A DNA stretch of 64,000 bases, taken from Nocardia aobensis NBRC 100429 (lineage in GTDB: Bacteria; Actinomycetota; Actinomycetes; Mycobacteriales; Mycobacteriaceae). The position numbers were made by a program, and so were the translations under genes. The stretch covers positions 1 through 64,000 of the forward strand of contig NZ_BAFQ01000052.1 in NCBI RefSeq assembly GCF_000308375.1, read 5' to 3'. Under the pieces are notes generated by a model. That model was not told the DNA's origin and made no database searches. It worked only from the letters and a program-made list of their open reading frames with translations. Positions 42,206 to 50,600 of this stretch are shown piece by piece. The first letter of the stretch is position 1, and each line of letters begins with the position of its first letter.

Positions 42206-42810
42206 GTCGTACCTTCATGGTGGACGGCCAGGGTGACCAGTGCCGCGGCGGTCTGACGGCAGAATTGTTCGCCGTCCTCGTCACCGCGGGTGAGGGCGCG
42301 CAGTAGCGTTGCACCGCGAAGGAATTCGAAGATCAGGCCGGGATCGCAGCCAAGAGGGACCTGTCCGGATTCGATCGCCGCGTCGATAGTGGCGCGCAAG
42401 GCGACGCGCGCCAGGCCCTCGCCGCGTTCGCGTAGCCGCCGGTAGCTCTGCTCGTCGTCGTGGTAGGCCGAGAGCAGACCCGGGATGCCGGAGCGAGCCG
42501 CGGGGTGGGTCGCGGCGGCGAAGAACAGCCGGGTCCACGCGAGCAGGTCGGCGCCGATATCGCCGGTGGGCTGCGGCACCACCCCGGTGTCGAGCGCGAA
42601 GATCGCGTCCTCGACGAGGTGGATCTTGTTCGGCCACCGACGGTAGATCGACGTGGCGACCACCCCGGCCCGGCGCGCGACGCCCTGGATCGTCGTGGCC
42701 TGAAAACCCTGTTCCACCAACAGTTCCTGAGTGGCGCGCAGCACCTGCTCGTCCAGTTGCCGGTCACGCGGGCGGCCGGGGCCCTGCCGGACCTCGCTGT
42801 GTTCGGTCAC
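42202..42810 (-). CDS. TetR-family regulator of the LVIVD-DUF305 operon
   Basis: A 202-residue TetR protein. The helix-turn-helix is at about residues 20-65 (IQGVARRAGVVATSIYRRWPNKIHL), of the TetR_C-type subgroup with RRWPNK. It is the first gene of a three-gene operon with LVIVD and DUF305 genes. The divergent neighbour at 42935 lies across a 124-base region with AT-rich DNA and an imperfect ACGC-N6-GCGT dyad at 42867-42880, which could be its operator. Confidence 0.87.
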   Translation of the reverse strand: MTEHSEVRQGPGRPRDRQLDEQVLRATQELLVEQGFQATTIQGVARRAGVVATSIYRRWPNKIHLVEDAIFALDTGVVPQPTGDIGADLLAWTRLFFAAATHPAARSGIPGLLSAYHDDEQSYRRLRERGEGLARVALRATIDAAIESGQVPLGCDPGLIFEFLRGATLLRALTRGDEDGEQFCRQTAAALVTLAVHHEGTT

Positions 42811-42934
42811 CGATCACACCTCCTTCGATGAGCGCAGAGCATAGCCGAACTGGGAGTTTTTGAAAAACGCTTCATCGCGTATTCAAATTGGCTAAATTGA
42901 AACCCGTTCCACTCCCGCACTCGAAGGACATGCC

Positions 42935-44050
42935 GTGCTGACTCCCCAGGACGAACTGCTCTGCCATCAACTGCCCACGACCTTCGACCACGTCGCCCAG
43001 AGCGATCTGCGCTGGACCGAGCGCATCGTGCTCTACGGTTTCGACACCACCGGGCGGGTCAGCGTCATGACCGGCATGGCGCGCTATCCCAACCGCAACG
43101 TCATGGACGCCTACGCCATGGTCACCGTGGACGGTAAGGCGCACGTGGCGCGCCTGTCGCGCGAGATCGGCGGCAACTACGACGATCTCGGCGCCTGGCA
43201 GATCGGGCCCTACCGTTACGAGATCACCGAACCGCTGCGCGGTGTGCGTGCCACCCTCGGCGACAACGACCACGGCCTGCGTCTCGAGCTGAACTTCCAC
43301 GGCAGGTTCCCGGCCTACGAGCAGGAGCCCGCGTTCTTCCGCACCAGGGGCCGGGTCCGCGAGGATGCGCGCCGCTACTACCAGAACGGCCGGATCTCGG
43401 GCTGGCTCGAAGTCGACGGCGAGCGCATCGACATCGATCCCGACACCTGGTGGTTCGGCCGCGACCATTCCTGGGGCACTCGCCACGGCGGTGGTGGCGG
43501 CAGCCTCGGCGAGGGTGCGGGCCTGCAGCCTTCGGAGATCCCGGATGGTGTTCTGTACTTCATGGGCATCTTCCAGTTCGACGACGAGCTGGTGCATTTC
43601 GCGCAGCGCGAGACGGCCGACGGGCAGCGCTGGCACTTCGAGGGCTCCATCCAGCAGCCCATCGAGGCGCGGGCGCCGATCGTGCCGATCGTCAGCGTGC
43701 ACCACGACCTGCGGTTCCGGGACGATTTCCGGATCGTGTCCGAGGGTTCCTTCACCGCGAACACCGCCGACGGCAATACCCGCACCTTCACGGTCACCGC
43801 GCTACAGGATTTCTGGCCGGGGCTCGCGGGCTACGACATGTATCGCGGATACGCGTCCGGTATCTGGAAGGGCCCGTCCTTCAGCGACGGCTTCACCGTC
43901 GATCTGAACGACACCGACGAACTGCGTCAGGTCAGCATGCTCACCGAAACCTTCTGCAAGGTCGAGAGCAGTGACGGCAAGGTCGGCTACGGCCTGGTGG
44001 AGATGGTGTTCATGGGTCGTAACGACCGCTACGGATACGAGGGCTACTGA
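42935..44050 (+). CDS. Lipocalin-like hypothetical protein (DUF7064/7065-type layout)
   Basis: A 371-residue soluble protein with no signal peptide and mostly strand-forming sequence. It has short motifs such as WWFGRDHSWGTRHGGGGG near residue 168 and LYFMGIFQFDDELVHFAQRE near residue 207. It resembles two-domain lipocalin-like proteins (AttH/CrtC type) found in actinobacterial lipid operons. I am not sure of the family. GTG 42935 has GAAGGA six bases upstream. It begins an operon with a phosphotransferase, an F420-type monooxygenase and a crotonase, with overlaps of one to four bases. Confidence 0.65.
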   Translation: MLTPQDELLCHQLPTTFDHVAQSDLRWTERIVLYGFDTTGRVSVMTGMARYPNRNVMDAYAMVTVDGKAHVARLSREIGGNYDDLGAWQIGPYRYEITEPLRGVRATLGDNDHGLRLELNFHGRFPAYEQEPAFFRTRGRVREDARRYYQNGRISGWLEVDGERIDIDPDTWWFGRDHSWGTRHGGGGGSLGEGAGLQPSEIPDGVLYFMGIFQFDDELVHFAQRETADGQRWHFEGSIQQPIEARAPIVPIVSVHHDLRFRDDFRIVSEGSFTANTADGNTRTFTVTALQDFWPGLAGYDMYRGYASGIWKGPSFSDGFTVDLNDTDELRQVSMLTETFCKVESSDGKVGYGLVEMVFMGRNDRYGYEGY

Positions 44051-45081
44051 TGATCGCTCGACCCACGGCAGCCGATCTGCCGACCGCTGTCGTCCCCGTG
44101 CTGCGCGCCGGATTTCGCGGCGCGGACCCCGTCCGGGTGGCGAACTGGTCGGCCAGCCCGCGCGGGCTGGCGACCGAAACCTTCCTGTTCGACCTCGAAC
44201 GCGACGGCGCCGATCCGGTATCGCTGGTACTGCGGCGCCCGCCCGAGGTGGCGTTGTTTCCCGACTACGACCTGCTGCGACAGGTTCTGGTCATGCGTCG
44301 GCTCGCCGGCACCTCTGTTGCGGTTCCGACCGTGCGCTGGCTGGATCGCGGCAGCGAAGCCCTCGGCAGTCCGTACTTCGTGATGGACCGGATCGAGGGC
44401 AGCGCGCCCGGTGACCTCCCGTCCTACCACTCGGCCGGGCTGTACTTCGATGCCGAGCCGGCCCAGCGGGCGACGATGTGGTGGGGCTGTGTCGACACCA
44501 TCGCCGAAATCCACCGGCTCGACTGGCGCACACTGAATCTGGACTTCCTGTCTTTTCCGCAATTCGGTACCGCGCCGCTCCAGCAGATGATCGGTTATGT
44601 CGACGCCGCGCTCGACTGGGCGTCCACCACCCAACCACCCGCACTGCGCCGAGCCGTGGACTGGCTGCGCGCCAATCTGTACGAACCCGAGCACGTCACG
44701 CTGTGCTGGGGCGACGCCCGCATGTCGAATATCCTCTACGACAGCGACTTCCGGGTGACCGGGGTCCTCGATTGGGAGATCGCCTACATCGGCGACCACG
44801 AGGCCGACCTCGCCTGGATGCTGTTCCTGGATTGGGCGTGCTCGGAATTCCAGGGCACCGAGCGGCTGCCGGGAACGCCCACCCGGGCCGAAACCATCGC
44901 GCGCTACGAGGAACGCACCGGGATGACAGTACGCAACCTGCGCTACAACGAGATACTGGCGGCCGTCCTGCTCAGTATCCCGCTGCTGCGCATGGCGCAC
45001 CGGTTACAGCTGCCGCCGGAGGTCGATGTGACCGCGTTCTGCGCCGCACGGATCGAGCAGCTGCTGGCGGCGGAGCAATGA
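44050..45081 (+). CDS. Phosphotransferase-family protein (APH/ACAD10 kinase-like)
   Basis: A 343-residue protein with the aminoglycoside-phosphotransferase kinase fold. The catalytic loop is LCWGDARMSNILYDSDFRVTGVLDWEIAYIGDHEADLAWML near residue 215; the usual HGD is WGD here, as in many actinobacterial lipid-operon members. These proteins resemble the kinase domain of ACAD10/11, which phosphorylates hydroxy-acyl-CoA so that it can be eliminated to an enoyl-CoA. A crotonase in the same operon fits that idea. The start overlaps the previous stop by one base (TGATG). It is unlikely to be a drug-resistance gene. Confidence 0.8.
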   Translation: MIARPTAADLPTAVVPVLRAGFRGADPVRVANWSASPRGLATETFLFDLERDGADPVSLVLRRPPEVALFPDYDLLRQVLVMRRLAGTSVAVPTVRWLDRGSEALGSPYFVMDRIEGSAPGDLPSYHSAGLYFDAEPAQRATMWWGCVDTIAEIHRLDWRTLNLDFLSFPQFGTAPLQQMIGYVDAALDWASTTQPPALRRAVDWLRANLYEPEHVTLCWGDARMSNILYDSDFRVTGVLDWEIAYIGDHEADLAWMLFLDWACSEFQGTERLPGTPTRAETIARYEERTGMTVRNLRYNEILAAVLLSIPLLRMAHRLQLPPEVDVTAFCAARIEQLLAAEQ

Positions 45082-46091
45082 AGGTCGATCTCCAGCTGAG
45101 CGGTCGTCCCGACGAAGCCGTTTCGCGGGCAACCGAATTGATCGCCTGCGGCGCCGACGGCCTGTTCACCTTCGAGGGCCCCCACGATGTCTTCCTGCCG
45201 CTGACCCTGGCGGCGACCGGTGCCGAACCGGTCGACCTGATGACCAATGTCGCCATTGCCCTCCCACGCAGCCCGGTGCACCTCGCGCACGCGGCCTACG
45301 ATCTGCATCTGCTCAGCCGCGGCCGGTTCCGGCTGGGCCTGGGTTCGCAGACCCGTGCGCACATCGACAAGCGGTACGGCGGCCAGTGGTCGCGGCCAGC
45401 GGCACGGATGCGGGAGGCGGTGCTGGCGGTCAAGGCCATCCTGGACTCCTGGCAGTACGGCACACCGCTGCGCTTCGAGGGCGAATTCACCCGGCACACC
45501 CTGATGCCGCCCACCTTCGACCCCGGCCCCAATCCCTGTGGGGTGCCGGAGATCTGCCTCGGCGCGCTCGGCCCGATCATGACCAGAACCGCGGCCGAAG
45601 TGGCCGACGGGCTGCTGGTCATGCCATTCAACAGTGCCCGGCATTTCGCCGAGCGCACCCGGCCTGCGATCGCCGAGGGTCTGGCCCGCGCCGGTCGCGA
45701 TGCCGCAGAGCTGGCGATTTATCCGCAGGTGATCGTGGCGATGGGCCGGACCGCCGGGGAACTCGAGGCGGCCGCCGTCGGTGTCCGCCGGTTGCTCGCC
45801 TTCTACGGATCGACACCCGCCTACCGCCCGGTCCTCGATGTCGAGGGCTGGGGTGAGCTACAGCCCGAACTGAATACGCTGTCCAAGCGCGGCCGGGTCG
45901 GCGCCATGACCGAACTGATCGATCACCGGATGCTGGAGACACTCGCCGTCTACGGCACGCCCGAAGAATGCGCCGCCGAGATCATGGCGCGCTTCGGTGC
46001 CGTCGCCGACCGGATCTGTTGCTATTTCCCGGGTTACGCCGTGCCCGACGCGCACATCAGGGATCTGGTCGCCGAATTGCAGGTCGCATGA
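45078..46091 (+). CDS. LLM-class F420-dependent oxidoreductase
   Basis: A 337-residue luciferase-like TIM-barrel protein. The ALPRSPVHLAHAAYDLHLLSRGRFRLGLGSQ segment near residues 60-92 is typical of F420-dependent members in mycobacteria and Nocardia, and a C-terminal AELQ helix closes the barrel. It would use F420H2 or FMN to oxidise or reduce a small organic substrate. The start overlaps the phosphotransferase stop by four bases. The stop overlaps a 27-codon micro-ORF that connects to the crotonase gene. Confidence 0.85.
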   Translation: MKVDLQLSGRPDEAVSRATELIACGADGLFTFEGPHDVFLPLTLAATGAEPVDLMTNVAIALPRSPVHLAHAAYDLHLLSRGRFRLGLGSQTRAHIDKRYGGQWSRPAARMREAVLAVKAILDSWQYGTPLRFEGEFTRHTLMPPTFDPGPNPCGVPEICLGALGPIMTRTAAEVADGLLVMPFNSARHFAERTRPAIAEGLARAGRDAAELAIYPQVIVAMGRTAGELEAAAVGVRRLLAFYGSTPAYRPVLDVEGWGELQPELNTLSKRGRVGAMTELIDHRMLETLAVYGTPEECAAEIMARFGAVADRICCYFPGYAVPDAHIRDLVAELQVA

Positions 46092-46171
46092 GCGAGCGCA
46101 GCGAGCGAACATCAACACAGCCGACAAGGTCGGTCATGCCGGAGCCGAGCGTCAGCGAGGCGCAGGCATGA
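46088..46171 (+). CDS. 27-codon micro-ORF bridging two genes (SERSER repeat)
   Basis: A short frame starts at ATG 46088, inside the ATGA overlap with the LLM gene. It ends at a TGA inside the ATGA overlap with the crotonase start at 46168. Its first codons, MSERSERTST, come from a GAGCGAGCGCAGCGAGCGA repeat that I know from many mycolate actinobacteria at gene junctions. Its second part (PEPSVSEAQA) looks like a related repeat unit. It probably passes ribosomes from one gene to the next and is unlikely to make a functional peptide. Confidence 0.45.
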   Translation: MSERSERTSTQPTRSVMPEPSVSEAQA

Positions 46172-46980
46172 GCGACGTGCGGATCGACATCACCGACGGC
46201 GTCGCGGTGGTGACATTGGACCGGCCCGAGCGCCGCAATGCCTTCACCGCCGCGATGGGCCGTGCCCTCGGCCGGGCGTACCGCGATCTGGACGCCGACG
46301 ACGCGGTCCGGATCATCGTGCTGACCGGCGCCGCCCCGGCCTTCTGCGCCGGAGCGGATCTGGGCGGCGGTGCGGCGACGTTCGAAAAGCCCGACGACGC
46401 GGCATTTTCCGCGTCACCGGTCGACCCGCCCGCCTTCGCCCTGCGAAAACCGGTGATCGCCGCGGTGAACGGGCACGCGATCGGCATCGGGCTGACCTTG
46501 GCGATGCAGGCCGACATCCGGTTGGTCGCCGACGACGCCCGCTACGCCATTCCCCAGGTGCGTCTCGGCGTCGTGCCTGACGCGATGGCGCACTGGACCG
46601 TGGCCAAGGTCGCGGGGATGTCGGTCGCGGCCGACATCCTGTTGTCGGGACGGACTTTCGACGGCCCCGAGGCAGTGCGCCTCGGCCTCGCCACCCGCTG
46701 TCTTCCCGCCGCCGACGTGCTGCCCGCCGCTCTCGCAATGGCCGCCGACATGGCCGCCCATGTCGCACCGATGTCCGCGGCATTGAGTAAGAGGTTGCTG
46801 TGGGACACCGCGATCCACGGCTACGACCCCGCCCGTGTCGCCGAGCTCGAAACCGAACTGCACCTGCGGGTCATGGGCAGCCCTGACGCCGCGGAAGGAA
46901 TGCGCGCCCGGCTGGGCTGCCGCAATCCGGTGTGGTCTGCCCGGCTGTCGAGTGAGTGGCAGGACTCGCCGCACTCCTGA
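46168..46980 (+). CDS. Enoyl-CoA hydratase/isomerase (crotonase)
   Basis: A 270-residue crotonase. It has the LDRPERRNAFT CoA strand near residue 18, the first oxyanion segment GAAPAFCAGADLGGG near residue 52 and the second, GHAIGIGLTLAM, near residue 102. RLGVVPDAMAHW follows where the second catalytic residue normally lies, with Asp in place of Glu. The last residues lie close to the tRNA-Leu. It is the last gene of the four-gene operon begun at 42935, and would act after the ACAD10-like kinase on an acyl-CoA. Confidence 0.83.
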   Translation: MSDVRIDITDGVAVVTLDRPERRNAFTAAMGRALGRAYRDLDADDAVRIIVLTGAAPAFCAGADLGGGAATFEKPDDAAFSASPVDPPAFALRKPVIAAVNGHAIGIGLTLAMQADIRLVADDARYAIPQVRLGVVPDAMAHWTVAKVAGMSVAADILLSGRTFDGPEAVRLGLATRCLPAADVLPAALAMAADMAAHVAPMSAALSKRLLWDTAIHGYDPARVAELETELHLRVMGSPDAAEGMRARLGCRNPVWSARLSSEWQDSPHS

Positions 46981-47186
46981 CCTTCCGCCGCATCTCACAA
47001 GGGCTACCGCAGCCGCGTCAGCACGCACCGGCTCGTCCGGCCGGAAAGCCGGAAGTTCGACGAGATCTAAGTGGGCGGGTGCTCGAAGGATGCGGTACGC
47101 AAAGCTGCAAATTTGCCGGGAATGTGTGTGCGAGGGTTCTCCGAAACACGCGTTTCCAGCAAACTTGCCTGATATGCGTGTTCGAG

Positions 47187-47271
<85 letters not shown>

Positions 47272-47441
47272 GTGATGGTACGACCGTCCAAACTCTACCG
47301 GCCCGGGGGCGGATCGCGAAGCCGCGCGGGGGTGTCGTGTACCCACGGGTAACACGAACTGGGATTATAACGATTTCGCAACTCCCAATATGAGGAACCC
47401 TCAACTTTCTGACTTCCAAGTAACCCTGCCACCTGGGGGTT

Positions 47442-47466
47442 CAAACATGAGGGAGGGTCATGTTTG
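47442..47466 (+). promoter_or_regulatory. Perfect dyad in the fas promoter region
   Basis: CAAACATGA-N7-TCATGTTTG has nine-base perfect arms and lies about 190 bases before the fas start codon. In mycobacteria the TetR regulator FasR controls fas; whether this is its site here is not known. The 47272-47655 region holds no gene. Confidence 0.55.
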
Positions 47467-47557
47467 GTGGCGTTCTTGTACGTACGTACCGAAATACTCG
47501 ACGGTAGGGATGTAGGGGCCGGGGAAACGTGAGGCTTTCCTCATGATTTTGTGCGAA

Positions 47558-47582
47558 CCTGAGGCTTCGTCAGGTCCTCAGG
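47558..47582 (+). promoter_or_regulatory. CCTGAGG-N11-CCTCAGG inverted repeat before fas
   Basis: Seven-base perfect arms lie about 75 bases before the fas start, with a smaller TGAGG-CTTT-CCTCA hairpin just upstream. It could be a leader RNA structure or a second protein site. Confidence 0.4.
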
Positions 47583-47655
47583 GGTGAGGGACGCCTGTGC
47601 ACGCAAGAGCGGGCCCCCGCGGGGTGAGCCGCCACGAGAAGGAAGTCGATACGTC

Positions 47656-50600
47656 TTGACGATCAACGAACGCACCGGGACCGGAACGAACGCGAAGGTC
47701 GTTGGGGGAGTTTCGGATACGGGTATCAAGTCGTCGCTGCTGGATCGCCTGCTCGGTGGTGAGAAGTACGCGCTGGCCTTCGGGGGGCAGGGGGCGCAGT
47801 GGCTGCGGGAGCTCGAGGAGATCGGCCGCGACAGCGCACTCGAGCCCGAGTTGACCGCCCTCGTGCGCGAGGCGGACGCGCGGCTGGAACCGGTGGCGGC
47901 GCAGCTGCTGGTGGTCCGGCCCGTCGGCTTCGACCCGATCGCGTGGATGCTCGAGGACGAGCTCGCCGACGGTGCGGAAGGGGAGGAGTCGGCGGCGCCG
48001 TCCGCGCAGGCGCTGCGCTCCGCCGCGGTGTCGATGCCGGGTGTGTTCCTCGCCCAGGTCGCCGCGCTGCGCGCGTTGCGGATGCAGGGGCTGGATCCGG
48101 CCGAGCACGCGCCGACCGGCATCGTCGGCCACTCCCAGGGCCTGCTCGCCGCCGAGGCCGCGACCGCCCACGGTGCGCGCGACGCGGAACTGCTCGCGCT
48201 GGCCCAGTTGATCGGTGCGGCAGCCACACTGGTGGCGCGCCGGCGCGGTCTCATCCCGGTGGGCGACAAATCGCCGATGGTCGCGGTGTCCAATGTCGAC
48301 CCCGACGAGCTGCGCGCGGTCGTGGCCGAGGTGTCGGAGGGTGTGGATCCGAATGTCGCCGCGGTGGTGTCGATTCGCAACGGCCGCCGGCGGGCGGTCC
48401 TGTCCGGCACCGTGGCGCAACTGGAGCGGGTGCGGCAGCGCTGTGCCGAGATCAACGCCGAACAGACTCGCGATCGCGACGCCAAGAAGCGCGGCGGTGC
48501 GGTGTTCGCCCCGGTCTTCGAGGACGTCCAGGTCGAGGTCGCGTTCCATCACCCGGCGCTGGCCGAGACCGTCGAACTGGTGTCGACGTGGGCCGCGCAG
48601 TGTGAGATCGACACCGAACTCGCCGCGCAGCTCGCCCGCAGCATTCTGGTCGACCCGGTGGATTGGGTACAGGTCGTCGACGACACCGTTTCCGGTGGGG
48701 CCCAATGGATTCTGGATATCGGCCCCGGCGATCTGCTGAGCCGCCTGACCCAGGGTTCGCTCAAGGGCACCGGCGTCGGAATCCTCGCGGTCGCCACCCG
48801 GCCCGGACAGCGCAGCCTGTTCACTCCCGGCGCGGCCCCGCAGGTCGCACCGGCGTGGGATGCCTTCGCGCCCAAGCCGATTCGGCTTCCCAACGGCCGC
48901 ATCGTGGTCGAAACCTCGTTCACCCGCCTGACCGGCCGGTCGCCGATCCTGCTGGCCGGTATGACCCCGACCACGGTCGACGCGAAAATCGTTGCCGCCG
49001 CGGCGAATGCGGGCCACTGGGCCGAGCTGGCCGGTGGCGGTCAGGTGACCGAGCAGATCTTCGCCGATCGGGTCGCCGAGCTGAAGACCCTGCTGCAGCC
49101 CGGCCGGGCCGTGCAGTTCAACTCGCTGTTCCTCGACCCGTACCTGTGGAAGTTGCAGCTGGGCGGTAAGCGACTGGTGCAGCGCTCGCGCACCGCCGGC
49201 GCCCCGTTCGACGGCGTGGTCGTGACCGCCGGCATCCCCGAACTCGACGAGGCCGTAGCGCTGATCGCCGAGCTGACCGAGGCCGGTATCGCCCACGTCG
49301 CGTTCAAGCCCGGCACCGTCGCGCAGATCCGCGCGGTGCTGCGCATCGCCGACGAGGTACCGGATTACCCGGTGATCATGCACATCGAGGGTGGCCGCGC
49401 GGGTGGCCACCACTCCTGGGAGGACCTCGACGACCTGCTGCTCGAGACCTACGCCGAATTGCGCAACCGCGACAACGTCGTGATCTGCGTCGGCGGTGGC
49501 ATCGGCACCCCGGAGCGGGCCACCGAATATCTGACCGGCGAATGGTCGGTCTCCCACGGCTACCCCAAGATGCCGCTGGACGGCGTGCTGGTCGGCACCG
49601 CGGCCATGGCCACCCTGGAGGCCACCACCGCACCTGAGGTCAAGCAGCTGCTGGTCGACACCCCCGGCACCCCCGACTGGGTCGCCGCCGGGACGGCTAC
49701 CGGCGGAATGGCCTCCGGCCGTAGCCAATTGGGCGCCGACATCCACGAGATCGACAACTCCGCCTCGCGCACCGGCCGCCTGCTCGACGAGGTCGCCGGC
49801 GACGCCGAGGCCGTGGCCGCGCGCCGCGACGAGATCATCGAGGCGCTCGACAGCACTGCCAAGCCCTACTTCGGCGACGTCGCGAGCATGACGTACCTGC
49901 GCTGGCTGGAACGCTACGTGGAGCTGGCCGCACTGCTGCCCGAACATCAGCGCGCCGGTCGCGACGGCTTCGACTGCGGCACCGACCTCGGTGACGCCAT
50001 CGCCGACGCCACTCGCTCGGTGTGGGCCGACATCACCTGGCGGGATCGGTTCGCCGAGATGGTGCGCCGCGTCGAGGGCCGCCTCAACCCCGCCGACCGC
50101 GGCCGCATCCCGACCCTGTTCGACGACGACAGCGTCTTCGAACGGCCGGTGCACGTGATCTGCACGCTGAAGGAGCACTACCCGGCCGCCGCCGAGACCG
50201 TCCTGCACCCGGCCGATGTGCCGTTCTTCGTCTCGCTGTGCAAGACCCCCGGCAAGCCGGTCAACTTCGTCCCGGTCGTCGACGCCGATGTGCGCCGCTG
50301 GTGGCGCTCGGACTCGCTGTGGCAGGCCCACGACCCGCGCTACACCGCCGACCAGGTGTGCGTGATCCCCGGCACCGTCTCGGTCGCCGGCATCACCCGC
50401 GTCGACGAGCCGGTCGGTGAACTGCTCGATCGTTTCGAACAGGACACCGCCTACACGCTGATCCGCGGCGGCGTCACCCCCGCCGCCGTCGACGGCCGCC
50501 GCCGGGCCGACATCGGTTCCGGCGCCATCGACATCGTGCTGGCCGCGCCCGACGTGCAGTGGGCCGGACGCACCACCACGAACCCGGTGCACCGGCTCGG

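Noticed and set aside
42867..42880. Strong TetR operator in front of 42935
   Set aside because: The ACGC-N6-GCGT dyad is short and its flanks do not pair in register, so it is only mentioned as a possible site.
44680..44740. Aminoglycoside resistance gene
   Set aside because: The phosphotransferase has WGD in place of HGD and sits in an acyl-CoA-type operon, so an ACAD10-like role is more likely.
46088..46167. CRISPR-like or tandem repeat array
   Set aside because: The GAGCGAGCGCAGCGAGCGA unit is a single short junction repeat; there is no regular spacer pattern, and no CRISPR array or cas gene was seen anywhere in the window.
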